Assembly: GCA_035578905.1 (NCBI GenBank)
Contig: JAQJVL010000001.1
Location: 8,506,711-8,570,710 of the forward strand
Direction: 5' to 3'
DNA length: 64,000 nucleotides
Origin: Stictocephala bisonia
Lineage: Eukaryota; Arthropoda; Insecta; Hemiptera; Membracidae
Under the pieces are notes generated by a model. That model ran no database searches. It had not been told where the DNA came from and saw only the letters and a program-made list of their open reading frames with translations. Of this stretch, positions 47,832 to 60,484 are shown piece by piece (the stretch's first letter is position 1; each line of letters begins with the position of its first letter). Both the position numbers and the translations under genes were made by a program.

Positions 47832-48405
47832 TATAAACACATTTAATATCAAACAACAGTTAAAGATAGAATAATCCAGGATTGGTGTACTGGCATCAGA
47901 TTGGTAAAAATAATAACGAAAAGGATCAACACATTAAACTATATAGAACCCATATGAATGACAATTGTTTAGCTTTTGCCAATAGGCTTAATATGTTAAT
48001 TCGAAAAATCTGTACTGCTCAAAAACTAAATAGAAATCCTGAAATAATACTAAAAAAAGCAGGTCTACAAATTCTACAATAGAAAAAAATAATAGACTTA
48101 TTGCCTCAAATCAGCTACTAGATTCCTGAACACAATAATGAGATATTAAAAAAAGGTTTTCTCAGTTTGAATATATCGGGAAATAAAACAACAATCAGAG
48201 ACTGAAAAAGTTGCAGATAAAGCTTATTGCCAAATACTTACAACTGCCCTTCAGAAACATTTATAATAAAAATAACTCTAAATAAGCAAGATATGTAACA
48301 TAATAAACGAAACCAAAATTCTTTTTGTGGATGAGACTTTAGTTTTATACAGGAAGGTTGCCATTTTCACATCTTTTTATGCACAATAATTTTTTTAGAG
48401 ATCTC
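47832..48405. other. Unassigned; short frame of unclear origin
   Basis: A 66-aa frame (47882-48082) reads like basic helical sequence (YWHQIGKNNNEKD, MLIRKICTAQKL). It could be a scrap of a retroelement but shows no family signature. Confidence 0.3.
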
Positions 48406-48550
48406 TAACATTATTTGAAATCACTTTATTATTTCTATTATCAAATAACATCACTTTTGGATCTTTTTTAAAATATATATTACTGCTTCATTTTTAAATG
48501 GTAGCTGACAAAAACCATACGCTATAGGTACATGACAAATTATTAATGTT
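48405..48550 (+). mobile_element. LINE-A 3' UTR fragment
   Basis: gaaatcactttattatttct and atggtagctgacaaaaacca align with the 3' UTR of the 50.1 kb copy. No coding part is retained. Confidence 0.55.
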
Positions 48551-49146
48551 ACGAAAAATGCTTTTCAAATTTGTGCTCAGCTAAAAGCTAATTTACAAAG
48601 GGTATCCTATTTGTTATAATATTTTGTACGTGAAACCTGTAGAGCGTAAAAAAATGCTTGAAAATCATTACATTTGTTCTTATTCATACCCAAGATATAG
48701 TAATGATTGAATAAACAATCAGCCGTGCAGTTTTATAATTCATTTAATGTTTAAAATATAATCACAATACATCAATGTAATTTGTTATACATTTTTAAGT
48801 GTATGGGATCAACTAATATAAAATTTATATTTATATTCAACATATATCATTCATCATATATGGTAAGTAAATTAACTACTGGTAGCAAAATCATTTTATT
48901 TCTATTCCTGAGTTGGTAGGTTTTCAAAATTTAATTTATTTTAATGAAAAGAATAAATAAAAATATTCTATTAAGTTCTTTCTATTGATCTGTCATTAGA
49001 TTAAACAAATCTGGAGTAGTCTTGTTCCTACAAGAAAAGAAACTTAGAGGTCATTTGATCTGAGAAAACAACCTAATGATAAGAAGTTTGGATATAGTAT
49101 GAATTTGTCTTTATATTTATTAAACTATGAGGTATCTTTCGTTTGA
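48550..49146. other. Intronic, nothing recognised
   Basis: AT-rich DNA without supported features. Confidence 0.45.
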
Positions 49147-49150
49147 TTAA

Positions 49151-49939
49151 CCCTAGAACACTAAGCCTCCTAAAAATTACGTGGATACTAAGCATTCGTA
49201 ATTTTTACGACTTATGTTATTTTTTTTTTTTTAACTATGAACGATAGTTAAGTATTGTTTTAAAGCATGTTAATTTGTAAATATATATATTACAATGTAT
49301 AATTATGAGTATAGTTTATATAAAGTATCATTTTTTTACAATCTGGAAGGCTTTTAATACAGATAAGCAAAAAAATGTAAGGGTTAAAAGAAATTAAAAA
49401 AAATATATATTAGAACAATTGTATTTTTACAACTAAGAATTTTTTGTTGTACAAAATATACTTGAAAAAATCATTTTAAATAGAAGAGGATGAAATTTTA
49501 CAGTTTTCTATTTTTGGCGCAAAGTTGAATGTCTAACATCTAATCAATGGGTAATAATGCATAAGTGTAACAAATATGAAATACAGTCATTCAATAACCA
49601 TGGCCAATGAGTTACTTCTTATATTTTATGAAAATAATCAACGAAAGTGTCTTAGAATATGTTCTAACTTCTCGTCATCACACTGGACACAGCATGTTGC
49701 TTTATGTTCCGCACATATAGGCTGGTGACTATGGATCATAAGCCTTCGTAAAAATCACGAAACACCATTCACTGCACACACACCGAATTGTACTACAGGA
49801 CAGCTCACCCACGACTGAATTCAAAGGCTAGTGACAGAACTTGTCACGAGAGGGGGTGGGAATTCGAGGCGGGGCTTCCGCGCCAAACCAGTTTTACCAA
49901 TTGCCGTCGTAAGTATTACGAAGGCTTAGTGTTCTAGAG
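49151..49939. mobile_element. Non-autonomous piggyBac-type element 2
   Basis: TTAA (49147-49150 and 49940-49943) flanks CCCTAGAACACTAAGCC and its near-perfect complement. Subterminal attcgtaatttttacgac-like sequence is echoed at the right end (gtcgtaagtattacgaag). No transposase frame. Its ends differ from elements 1 and 3 after CCCTAGA, so it is a separate subfamily. Confidence 0.82.
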
Positions 49940-50039
49940 TTAAAAAGACGAATCAGAGTATGACTTTTTTCAAGTAACAGTATTTCAGTTCATACATTTA
50001 AAACCATACATATTTACGTACGTACTGTTCAGTACATAC

Positions 50040-50400
50040 AGTTTGCTTCCAAACTGGCGTGGGTAAATGTAACTACTGAAAATATAAATGGAAATTGACA
50101 CTAGATCAGCCATGTGTTTGTGGGGAGTCTATCCAAACGATGGATTACATAGTTACAGAGTGCCTCCTGTGCTCTTTATGGAGGGATTAACTAGCAGCAT
50201 AAATAGAATCAGTGAGGCAGGCCTTAAATGGCTTGATGGATTGGATTTAGCATTGTGGCAGGAGATCACTTTATATTTTTATTAATATCACATGACTTTT
50301 ACTTTTTCCAAATATAAATCATAGTTTTTATATTAAAAAAAAAAAAAAATAATGGTAGCTAACAACAAATCATATGCTATATATACTATATGTATGTACA
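50040..50400 (+). mobile_element. LINE-A 3' end, best-preserved C-terminus
   Basis: An open frame (50088-50285) ends with GLHSYRVPPVLFMEGLTSS, INRISEAGLKWLDGLDLALW and a stop at 50285. It is followed by the A-rich 3' UTR with atggtagctaacaacaaatc. This is the reference copy for recognising the other LINE-A ends in the window. It is 5'-truncated and on the same strand as Vps13. Confidence 0.72.
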
Positions 50401-50600
50401 GGATGAATTTTTAAAGTGTGCCAGCCTTGCAATCTCTTAAACCTGTTGAAATGCAACAAGCTTTAAAAGAGAGCTTCACCAACTTTTTTCTCATTAATAA
50501 AAATGTGCATTTAGCAATTTTCATAAAAAGCCACCATTTTACAAAATGGCGGACAACTTAATTTTTGTTATTTCTTTTTTCAACGTAGTTTCACAATTAA
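50398..50600 (+). mobile_element. One-ended MITE-like fragment
   Basis: Starts gtacaggatgaattttt after LINE-A and contains aaaaagccaccattttacaa, in the style of the 9.35 and 47.0 kb elements. No matching right end was found. Confidence 0.35.
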
Positions 50601-52650
50601 AAATATTTTGTATAATAAAATAGCACTCAGTACACCATAAGTAAATTCTTATGATATGTATGTAAACGCAACACAGTATAATTTAGAATTTTTAATGGCC
50701 TGGATCCAGAATTAGACACTGCGTTATTGGAATGAAATGTTTGAAGAAAACCTTGTATAATAGTGGTCTGTCAGCTGTTCATATAAATATCAGCTGTTGT
50801 ATTGTTGTCAGACTTATTACAATTGCTCTAACCTACAATTCTTTGTGTTCCAATGGTAATGACTGTTTATTATTACCTTAGTTTAGTTTTTCGTAGCAGT
50901 ACTAAATATCAGTTATCAATATTATTATTCAATGTGTTATGTTTTCTAAGCTTTTAATCATCTAGTCATTTTGTCATAAGTTTTTAGTCATTTTGTTGCT
51001 TATTTATAAGCCTTGGAATATTTTGGTTAGCAAATAGAAAAACAAAAACTGTTTAATGTGGGCTGTGACAAATTTATTAAAAATACTGCTGCATTGTTTG
51101 CGGCACATACGGACAGATAGCAAGCTAACTTTATCCAGTTTTTGCCCTCTTTTACCCAATGAACCAGAGAAAGTTTCTAAAGGTAGTTTGGTGTAGGGAA
51201 AGGTCTGGTTTCTGCAGAGTAATGCCATGTGGAGGAGTGACTAACCTATGATGCAACTGATGAGTTCATCTGGCAAATTTGTAGCACTTGTCTGTATTTT
51301 TATTAGCTCATTAAACAGGTTCTGATTTGGCCTACGCCCAACAATCCCTTCCTTTCTATATATTTTCGACAAGTGACCTGTGTATGTTGAGAATTTTCTT
51401 CTAGGAAATATCACACTATTATTTTAATAGTATTTCCCTTTATAATTGCAATAAATTTTTCTCAAGATCCTAGTTTTGTTGTAGACATCAAAACTACGAA
51501 AACTGGTCACAGTCTGAAAAAATTAACTTTGAATTGAAATCAAATAGTATAAATTGCACTTTTAATTAACAATTAAATATTTATAATTAATTGTATTCTA
51601 TCTACTGTCATTTAGTAATCAAATTTTATTGCTTTATATAAATCTTCAGAAACAGCTTATACTAGTGCAATTTGTTTATGAGACACAAAATGCATATCTA
51701 GGATTAATATATTGCCCTAGATATCATTCCATCTCAAGTTATACATTTTAGAGACTTTAATTTGAATGCCTTATTGTAGCGTATTTAAATAAACTGTGGG
51801 ACTTTTTAAAAATGTAGTATGTAATATGTGAAATCACTTAAGTTAGTTAATTTTCATTTTTTAAGTCACTAATATACTAAGATACATATTAATAAAATCT
51901 TAATTTGTCTTCAATACTTAACAAGTTATTGACAGAGTAATTAGAAATAATGTTATTCAGTCTTATCTATTTAAAATTATTGTGAAGAAAATGTGAAAAT
52001 TACATTTACATTACTGTTTCTCAAATAAAAAATACACAATTAAAACAATAAAATGGTATTCTTTATACTAATGTTATAATTTCAAATAAGATGTTAAAAA
52101 AGAAATTTAGTTTTTATTTAAATTAGATAGTAGAAATAAAGTAAATAAATAACAATAATAATTTATAAAAAAATACATTCTTCTTCTAAAATTATAAGTT
52201 ACTAAATAATAAAAACATTATTTAAACAATAAAATGGATTTGGTAACCAACAGTAAAACCTTTTTTGAATTGTTTGAAGTATATTTATCCTTCATAGGTT
52301 TTTAGAAAATTGTGCACTTTTACAGACAAATCTATATGGCTGTCTAAGGATTTATACAGATGACAAAACTTGATAAGTGCATTATTTTTATTTGGCAACT
52401 GCGGTTGTTATTATTTAAATGAAAGGAGTTGTCATTGCTTTTCCAGTTCAGTTGTGATTTATTTTCTTGACTTACACGATAAAATAATAAACAGTAAATC
52501 GCACCTAGTATTTTATACACCTTTATACAAAAAGGAAATTGATTATAGAAAATGTGTGGCCTAACCTTAGTAACAGATTCCTGAAAATTATTTAAATTTG
52601 GAGAAGTAAATAATGTACCCAAAAGATGTTTATTTCATGTAAAATGTGAC
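50600..52650. other. Intronic, nothing recognised
   Basis: AT-rich DNA without supported coding or repeat structure. Confidence 0.45.
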
Positions 52651-52653
52651 GTA

Positions 52654-53124
52654 CAGTAAAACCTCTTTCATCTAAACTAATTAAAACCGGGCGGTATTTG
52701 GATTATCAGATCGTTGGGTTTACAGAACATATTGTTATTTTCACATAAAAAATTTAAATATGGCTAAAATAGATCAAACTTAAGGATTAAAGAAAAGAAA
52801 GAAATGCTTTACGGTGTAAAAGATTGTATTGTTTATTCAACAACGTACATACAATACAAGCATTAACAACAGTGAATAAAAATTATACTGCTTATCATAT
52901 ATATTTGATAATGTTGCTTTTATAATGAAAATGAAAAACTGAACCAGGTAAATATTTATATACAAACTGAAAAATAATCGATACATACTACAGTAATTAC
53001 ATAAATTATTGAAAAATGTCAGGCATTTTCTTCTGAATCAATTTTTCTTTTTCTCTCTTTCTTTTTTTTTCTTTCTCATGTTGGCGTTCAGATTACAGAA
53101 GTTCAGATTAAAGAGGTTCTACTG
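52654..53124. mobile_element. Pogo-like MITE 1 (TA target)
   Basis: TA at 52652-52653 and 53125-53126 flanks CAGTAAAACCTCTTTCATCT and its near-complement (gattaaagaggttctactg). CAGTA.AACCTC.TT.ATC ends plus TA duplication fit the pogo/Tigger branch of Tc1/mariner. Non-autonomous. Confidence 0.78.
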
Positions 53125-53493
53125 TAAATTTAATTTTCTATATGATGTGAAAATAATTAATAATGATAATAATAATTTATTTCTTACAAATTTATAGAAG
53201 AAATTTAAAATCTTGGAAACTGACTAACTAAAGCAAGTTTTTTTGGTTAGTGTTAGCTAATTTAAATTACAGTTCTATCTACATTTTAAAAACTAAACTA
53301 AGCTCAGCTGGCACCTGCAGCACATACACATAATGTGAAGTAAAAAGAAGACGATTAATAAAGTTGACAAATAAATCAATACTATAGTGACTAATCCTAA
53401 CCTATATATCCTAATCCCATTCATCCTTTTCTTGGACTTCGGAAGATGTTCGGCATACGAGACTTTGTTACCTGTATGTGTTCTCATCATCTC

Positions 53494-54565
53494 CAGTAAA
53501 ACCTCTTTTATCCTGATTAATAAGTCACCCGGCAATCCGGAATTCCGGAGTTGGACGAATCTGGATACCAGATGCTAACCTTAATAACTACTCTAAACAC
53601 GACCTAGTCAGTAGAGTAAACAAGAAGTAGTGACAAGCAAGCCTGACCTTTGTTTACGTTTCTGTTAGTAAGGAAATGCAGAGGTTAGAGCAATAGAGAA
53701 CATGGATCTATTTTTATTGCATCACAGAAAATGAAGGCAGCACTTTATGTATTTTATGATTTATTAACGGGTTTATTTTTTTAATTTATATATTTATACT
53801 AGGTGAAATAATTAAAAGAACTATTATTGTGTTACGTTACTCATATTACGAATCCAGCAACATATAGACAAACTTGCCAAATTCAAAACATTATTGAAAG
53901 TGTCTTTTAAATTGGTCCGACCAAAATTGGTCGGTAGCGTAGTTGGTTCAATCCCAGCTTCATGTGCTAAAGGTTGTCAGTTCGATCCCAATCAGAGTTA
54001 ATACATTTTGAGAAGGATCAGCTGATAATCACCGGCTGTTCATTTGTCATTGGGCTATTAATTAATGACACTTTCTAAGGAATAGTTGGCCTTAGTTTGT
54101 AACAATGACTACATTCGCTCATCTACACTCATCACACTCATTCGAAATCCATATTCGCCCATATCTTGACGATCGGCGTCTTACAAATAAATAAATAAAA
54201 ATAAATAAATAAATAAAAAATACAATACAAGTTAAATGTTCTACATTTAGCTTTCAGTAAAATACAGTACGACCTAATTTAATTTCCTACTTAGTCTTTC
54301 TTTAAAAAAATGTGTGATTGTAGCGTGGCACAGCTTCCCCATTCACCAAAAATTAAAAAAAAAATGTCTGTCAAAATTAATGTGCCATAAGCGAGGAATT
54401 TCCCAGAATTGACTAAGAAAAATACTGTTCTGTACAATCTGACCTAAAGATATTTCCTCACTTTAAGCATTCAGAATACTGTTCTGTTTCTTTTTTTCCC
54501 TAAAACCGGTTCAGATATCGGAATATTCGGTTATCAGAGATCCAGATATGAGAGGGTTTACAGTA
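53494..54565. mobile_element. Pogo-like MITE 2, interrupted by a SINE
   Basis: Left end CAGTAAAACCTCTTTTATCC followed by ccggcaatccggaattccgg. Right end cggttatcagagatccagat, then gagggtttacag, is mutated. A SINE (about 53920-54225) lies within it. Confidence 0.65.
53920..54225 (+). mobile_element. tRNA-derived SINE, family 4 (copy 1)
   Basis: Plus strand: ggtagcgtagttggttcaat, B-box-like AGTTCGATCCC, a body with ttgtcattgggctattaatt and gtaacaatgactacattcgc, then tcttacaaataaataaataa as tail. It shares the 3' half with the copy at 55.0-55.3 kb. Confidence 0.7.
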
Positions 54566-54999
54566 CCTCACACATTAGGAGTGCCATATCAATGCAAGCC
54601 AGCGTTGCCACGTTAAATTTAAGTACAATCTCAATCCAGACACTAAGACACATACAAACTACTCTCACTCTTTGAAGAATTTAAAGTGCCTCAATATTTC
54701 TTAGCTTTATCTAACAACAATTATTTCATATATATTTTAAATAAAGACAATTAGTTAAAATGAAATACTCAATGTGAGCCGTGTTAAATAAAGGTTTCGA
54801 TCCCCTAAATTATTCAAAGCTATTACGTCACCCTCCAAATTACCTTCTTATATTAAAAGTCCTGGGCTGTGCAGTAATAACACATCAAATAAAATTTTCT
54901 TCTGATGGCTGTTAGAATTAGGAAGAGATCATAAATAAAAATGGTTGTCATCGTCGTGGACATTACTAGAGAAGTCTGGAGTGTCCGTGTTGAATGGTA

Positions 55000-55295
55000 G
55001 TCAAGATTCGGGTGTTGTGTAGGGAAGAGAACTAAGTGTCAAACTTGTCAGTTAGCTGAAAATCAGACCAACACTACGTGGTTCGGATCCCACGTAAAGC
55101 TGTAGGTCCCATAGTTGCCCTGGCTATTGGGCTATTAATAAATAGTCCTTTCTGAGCTAAGTCTCAGAATAATAAAAATGTCTGAGCTAACTCAGATAGT
55201 AACAATGACTACACTCGTTCATCTACACTCATCACACTCATTCACACCTCATATTCGCCCATATCTCTACGATCGGTGTCTTAGAGATGAATAAT
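55000..55295 (+). mobile_element. tRNA-derived SINE, family 4 (copy 2)
   Basis: Diverged head with GGTTCGGATCCC as B box, then ggctattgggctattaataa, tagtaacaatgactacactc and acgatcggtgtcttagagat. Its head differs from copy 1 while the 3' part agrees, so the two may have different promoters on a common tail. Confidence 0.65.
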
Positions 55296-55299
55296 GAAT

Positions 55300-57500
55300 C
55301 ATGTTACCCCATATTTTTCTTCGCAGTACAGATAAATCAAATCGCATTGTTGCTAATCAAGGTGTGTGAGTGCGTGTGTAGAGTGTTTGGGCATATGTAG
55401 AGCGTGGATATGTGTAAGGTGCATAAGTGTGAGTAGAGTGAATGGAGAGTGTATGTAGAGTATTTTTGTGGATCCAATTCTTTGTTAAGATGGATGTTAT
55501 TTCCTCAGCGAAGCAGAAATCAGATAAAACTCCTCTAACTTATGAACGCATGTGTAAATTATGTATTTCTTTCATCATATTATTTTGTACTAGATACTCA
55601 TAACGTTTTATACTTTTAAAACTATTAGAATGTGAATACAATATTCAAAACATGTTAACTGATATATAACTCATTCCCTACCTTAAGTTACTTTTTATTT
55701 GTATGTTGTATTGTATTCCTTTTTTACATAAATAAATAGATTATCATTTCACTCAATAGCAATAACTGAATGCAATAACTAACTGTTGAATAAAAGTGAG
55801 TTAGGAAGTTTATAAATAGCCAGTAATGTACGGCACAGCTTATAGCAAGCGACCTGGGCTGTTTGGTAGCAGTGGAAGACGAGGGGGGCATGGGGGGAGA
55901 GGAGGAGGTTTTTTTCATCCAGGCGTACATTGATTTGGCATATATTATAATGTACCTATGCTGTAATACAAAATTAATTAAATAATTAAGTCAACTTGCT
56001 ACCTTGCAAATGATCCTAAATTTATTAGGAATGAATTACTGTTGAAGGAAAAAATTAATTTAAGTTGAAACATGCCGGCCTTTTACTATTAGAGTGTTAC
56101 AATATAATTATTAAAGATAATTGCCTCCAGACTTAGAATTGGAGAAAATCAAGAACTTCTTTATTTTCATCTTGATTCAGAATTAATATGTTGAGTGGTT
56201 GAGTCATACTCGAACAACCTGATAACAAAAACATTTCTATTAAGTGCTTAGCTATCAATTCTTATCAAATGTGCTATTTATTGAAGATAAATTTGGTATA
56301 TTACTCCTGTTGTATAAATTCTTATTGTTAGAATAATAAATAAATAATACCAGCTCATAGGAAAACAAATATTTATTTTCCTTTAGCCTAACAATGCTGA
56401 AATAAGCAACCAAACACAATTATGTTGAATAGATGTTGTAAACCCAGCTATATAATATTGACTAAAAATAATAATAAATTATATGTATATATATGCTCAA
56501 TACTCAATGTTAAGCCCTGTATCACAGAGCAAGTATTACAAATAGAGTAGGCATCGGCAAGCTGTACCATTGGAGGAGTTGAAGCAGGGTCCGCAATCTT
56601 GATGGTGGCCAAATCCCTGAATGTCTCGCTGTGTGAGGCACACATATTAAAGAAACGCTATGTTTCCATCAAGAATTAAGCCATTGAGAGACCAAATACA
56701 ATTTTGAAACTAAGCAAACCTTTAATTCATTTGTCTATAATGCTTAATCTAAGAAAATAATTATTTTATAACCTACAGTTAACTTGTAATAATATTTTCA
56801 ATAAGTTGCGAACCAATTACAAAATTCAAATGATATAAAAAGTTAATATGCTACAATTTTTTTTATATTTTGGTCAGAGGATTTTCGTCAGTGAGAAAGT
56901 TTGTTTTTTTTAAATGAGGTTTCATATTATCAAAAGATTTTGATTCTACTGTTATTATTTTTCATTATATAATGTGGTATTAATAGTGTAAGATTTAAAA
57001 CCATTGTGAGTCTAGTTCGTATACTTACCTAATGATTCATCATACGTTATTATTAATGCTTTATCGTTTAACCTACTACCTTTACCTAGTTAATCAGTGT
57101 AACACATCTATTAAAATACATGTAAACAATGAATATATACACTCTATTTTATTAAAAAATTAGCTATAGAAACACTCAAAATAAAGCGTAGGATCGTTTA
57201 AAACACGCAAAAGAAATATGCAGGCCTATTAGTTTTGAAGCAAATTATTTTGAACTGTGTCAAGACATGTGAATTATTTATAATTCTTGCAGCAACGTTT
57301 AACTTTTTATTCATTAAAAAATTTAACAGTTGTTTGAAAGGATTGGAATACATCCACATAACAACGAATAAAAATGTGCCCAAGTTGTAGGCCTAATATA
57401 AAATTTTAAAGTGCTGTTCTCTATAGTAAAATACAACTTATTGTACTAGTTGCTGTTTATTTCATAAACGTAATTTGTATAAAATAAATTGTTCTTTGTA
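55300..57500. other. Intronic, nothing recognised
   Basis: AT-rich with a degenerate TG-rich stretch at about 55360-55465. No other supported feature. Confidence 0.45.
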
Positions 57501-57506
57501 CATTAA

Positions 57507-58459
57507 CCCTAAATCCAGGATAAACACACTTTTCGTGTTCTAGGAATCTTATTGGTATCAATACACTTTTAGTGTATTAAGGATTTTAGGTTATATACAT
57601 TTTTTTAACAACATTGCCCAATAAAATTAGTACTATTCAATGCAGAATTTAATTATCTTTACATATCTAAGGATTTTATGTTCATATCTGCAATAATAAA
57701 TAAATGACAAGCGAAATGTGAGCGCAGTACACAAGTGAGCTCTTCAAATGTACCACCACTGGCAGCGTTCAGGGCTAAAATAAAAACTGCAGCTGAGACT
57801 ACTTCTTAGTAACAGTTAGTTCTACTAACAGATAGATCAGATATTCACTGTCTGTCTAATGGTCTGATATTGTACGAATTTTTTCCTCAGATGATAAATA
57901 AGTTTTGTTTTTTTCGTGAATAAAAAAATGTACTAAAGTAAAAAACACTTAAGTATTATCTACTAAATATGATTCCCTATAGAACAAATATTTTTTATAA
58001 TTGTATTACTTTCACTTGTGTTTGTATAACATATATAAAACTTTAGTACTAAAAATTGTTTCATTTTAATTTTTCTAACAAAACTATTCCCAACAAATTA
58101 TTTATGTTTTAGTTAAAAATCTGATTAGTCATTAGTATTTGGCAACTAAATATGAACATTTTGGCTATCTTGGAATTTTTCATTTTTATATAAGCTATAA
58201 GGGTTGTGAGTTACAAAAACATGGCAAATCAATTGAAATTTATCACTTTACTCAAGATATAAATTCTTTACAATGTTGTTACCCCAATTATAATACTTTT
58301 ATTTGAAAGTATTATTCATGAGAAAAAAAAACGAAATGCAGTTTTATAATGGACAACTTCATTTACTATTTTTAATAGAATCTACAATAAATAAAGGCTT
58401 ACAGCACACGCCAAAACAGGCAGCTTGGATGGCATGTTTGCATTGGCATGGATCTAGGG
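57507..58459. mobile_element. Non-autonomous piggyBac-type element 3
   Basis: TTAA (57503-57506 and 58460-58463) flanks CCCTAAATCC and GGATCTAGGG-side ends. The right internal part (gagaaaaaaaaacgaaatgc; aaaggcttacagcacacgcc) resembles the right part of element 1, so both belong to one family. No transposase frame. Confidence 0.78.
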
Positions 58460-58514
58460 TTAAATTTACAAAAATAATTATTGATATATTTTATTTTGAC
58501 ATTTTTACTATTTT

Positions 58515-58662
58515 TTCTAATAAAACTTTACTCGCCTGCAGGCCCATACGTGAACTTTATTCAACGATTGAAGTGCTGACCGTCAGCTCAGTTGAGGATT
58601 CGAACCTTGGACATTGCCCTCCACAGTCTGACTTAGCCACTGAGCCACCATGCCGGCAACTT
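58515..58662 (-). mobile_element. tRNA-derived SINE, family 3 (copy 2)
   Basis: Minus strand: catggtggctcagtggctaa then GGTTCGAATCC and body gctgacggtcagcacttcaa, ending gcgagtaaagttttatta. It sits about 50 bp to the right of piggyBac-type element 3. Confidence 0.72.
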
Positions 58663-59154
58663 ATTTAGTAAATATTATTCGTCTCTAATAATGGATGCAT
58701 GCAAATCACATAATACAGATCATTAAAGCTAAACAGCCGTCTAGCTGTCCCCAGTCAACTCTGCAGAAAAAACGCTCGACACTGTATTGGAACGGAAAGT
58801 GAGGTGCGACGTGTGTGGGACAGTGGCCTTCTCCGTAGGAGAGTCTATGCCCACTCTATTTGTATTACTTGCTCTGTAGTCTGTACAGATGTATATATAT
58901 TTTTATAGTTGATTATTCAGTACCTAGCTAAAAAATGTCCAATAAAAATGAAATGTTTAAAGTAAATTTTAGTATTTCACTATGAATTATAAATTGTTTA
59001 ATGCAAGAAATTATCAAACAGAATTGAAAACAGCCATAAAGAAAAATTTTATTTAGAAAATGGCTAAAGAGGTTGGAGACAGTTTAACAAGTCCCGAATG
59101 ATGGAGGAATTTGTATATATACAACAATCTATAATATGCAATTATAACCCGTCC

Positions 59155-59555
59155 AGGAAAAAACTGGAAGCCCACCCACCTTATTAATGTGACTCTTCAA
59201 TGCACACACCCATGAATGATACAGCTCATTAAAGCGCACCCACCTTATTGCCATAATTCATAAAACCCAAATCTTCTTATTGCCATAACTATTAAAGCCC
59301 ACCCACCTTATTGCCATAACTCATAAAGCACACAACTCCTTATTGCCATAACTAATAAAGCCCACACTCCTTATTGCCATAAATCATAAAGCCCAATTAC
59401 TTAATGCCATAACTCATAAAGCCCACACTTCTTATTGCCATAACTCAAAGCACACAACTCCTTATTGCCATAACTAATAAAGCCCAGCCACCTTATTGCC
59501 ATAAATCATAAAGCCCAATTACTTAATGCCATAACTCATAAAGCCCACACTCCCT
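59155..59555. repeat. About 31-bp tandem array
   Basis: Roughly a dozen 28-32-bp units of ttattgccataactcataaa plus gcccacactcc, with small length changes between units. Confidence 0.88.
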
Positions 59556-60061
59556 ACTAACAGTCTTTACACATTCTTGTTATATACATATATTTCAATC
59601 ACTGTTTTGTGTTATTCATTCCAATAAATAGTATTTATCAGCTGTGATTGCCGACTTCATGAGTGGTTCTCTTCATACAGTTACCAAGTGACCGAATTGA
59701 ATACCTATAGTTTGCAAATATAATAAAAAACAAGTAAATGAATAAGTCAATGTGATATAGTAATGGTAATGTATAATACAAACTAATATCACTTTTATGA
59801 ATACTATAAATAGCGCATCATGGGACAACTTACATTGCTAGCTCAAGGCCACAAAAAATATATCAGCTGTTATATATTTTATCATCTGACCCTTTACTGC
59901 GTATGGCTGATGTGTAGAGAGGCATCCACGGCACACTTCTTTGTGTTAGCGGCCGGGTTATAGAACCTTTTTTTACATATGTTTGTTTTTTTAATTTGGT
60001 TAAACAACATTTTTGTATAAAAGTGGACATCTGTAGAAACCCCTGGTCCAACATTACCATT

Positions 60062-60480
60062 ACGTCCCTAAATTACGTAACGCTATAATTAGCCTTTTCA
60101 GACCACCCTCCTCTCTGTGTAAAGGAATTGTAATTGTAATACTACGCCCCCCCCTCAAAAATTACGTAACACTGTCACCAATCCTCCTCCAATTTTTGTC
60201 ATCCACTTTCATGCATATTTTGATTTATAATAAGGTGATTGTTTTGACTTTGTTCTCTTTTTTTCTAATTGGGGAGAATATATTACTAACTTTTATATCT
60301 TTTAACAAAATCTTGTATTTTGGGTAAAAGCGAACAAATTTTGTGAATGAATTTAAACAAATTGTTGAAGCTTAATAGTTATGTAACGCTGTGTAGAGCC
60401 CCCCACCCTCCCAGTAACAGTGCATAATGCTTCCAAAAAACCCCCTCCCCTCTTCAGGCATTACATAATTTAGGGACGGT
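60062..60480. mobile_element. MITE with acgtccctaaattacgtaac ends
   Basis: Left end acgtccctaaattacgtaac is mirrored by ttacataatttagggacggt on the right. C-rich subterminal tracts (acgcccccccct; cccccaccctcc) are inside. No coding capacity. Confidence 0.72.
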
Positions 60481-60484
60481 CCCC

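Noticed and set aside
58303..58668. 121-aa plus-strand frame
   Set aside because: It spans the end of a piggyBac-type element and a SINE, so it cannot be one gene.
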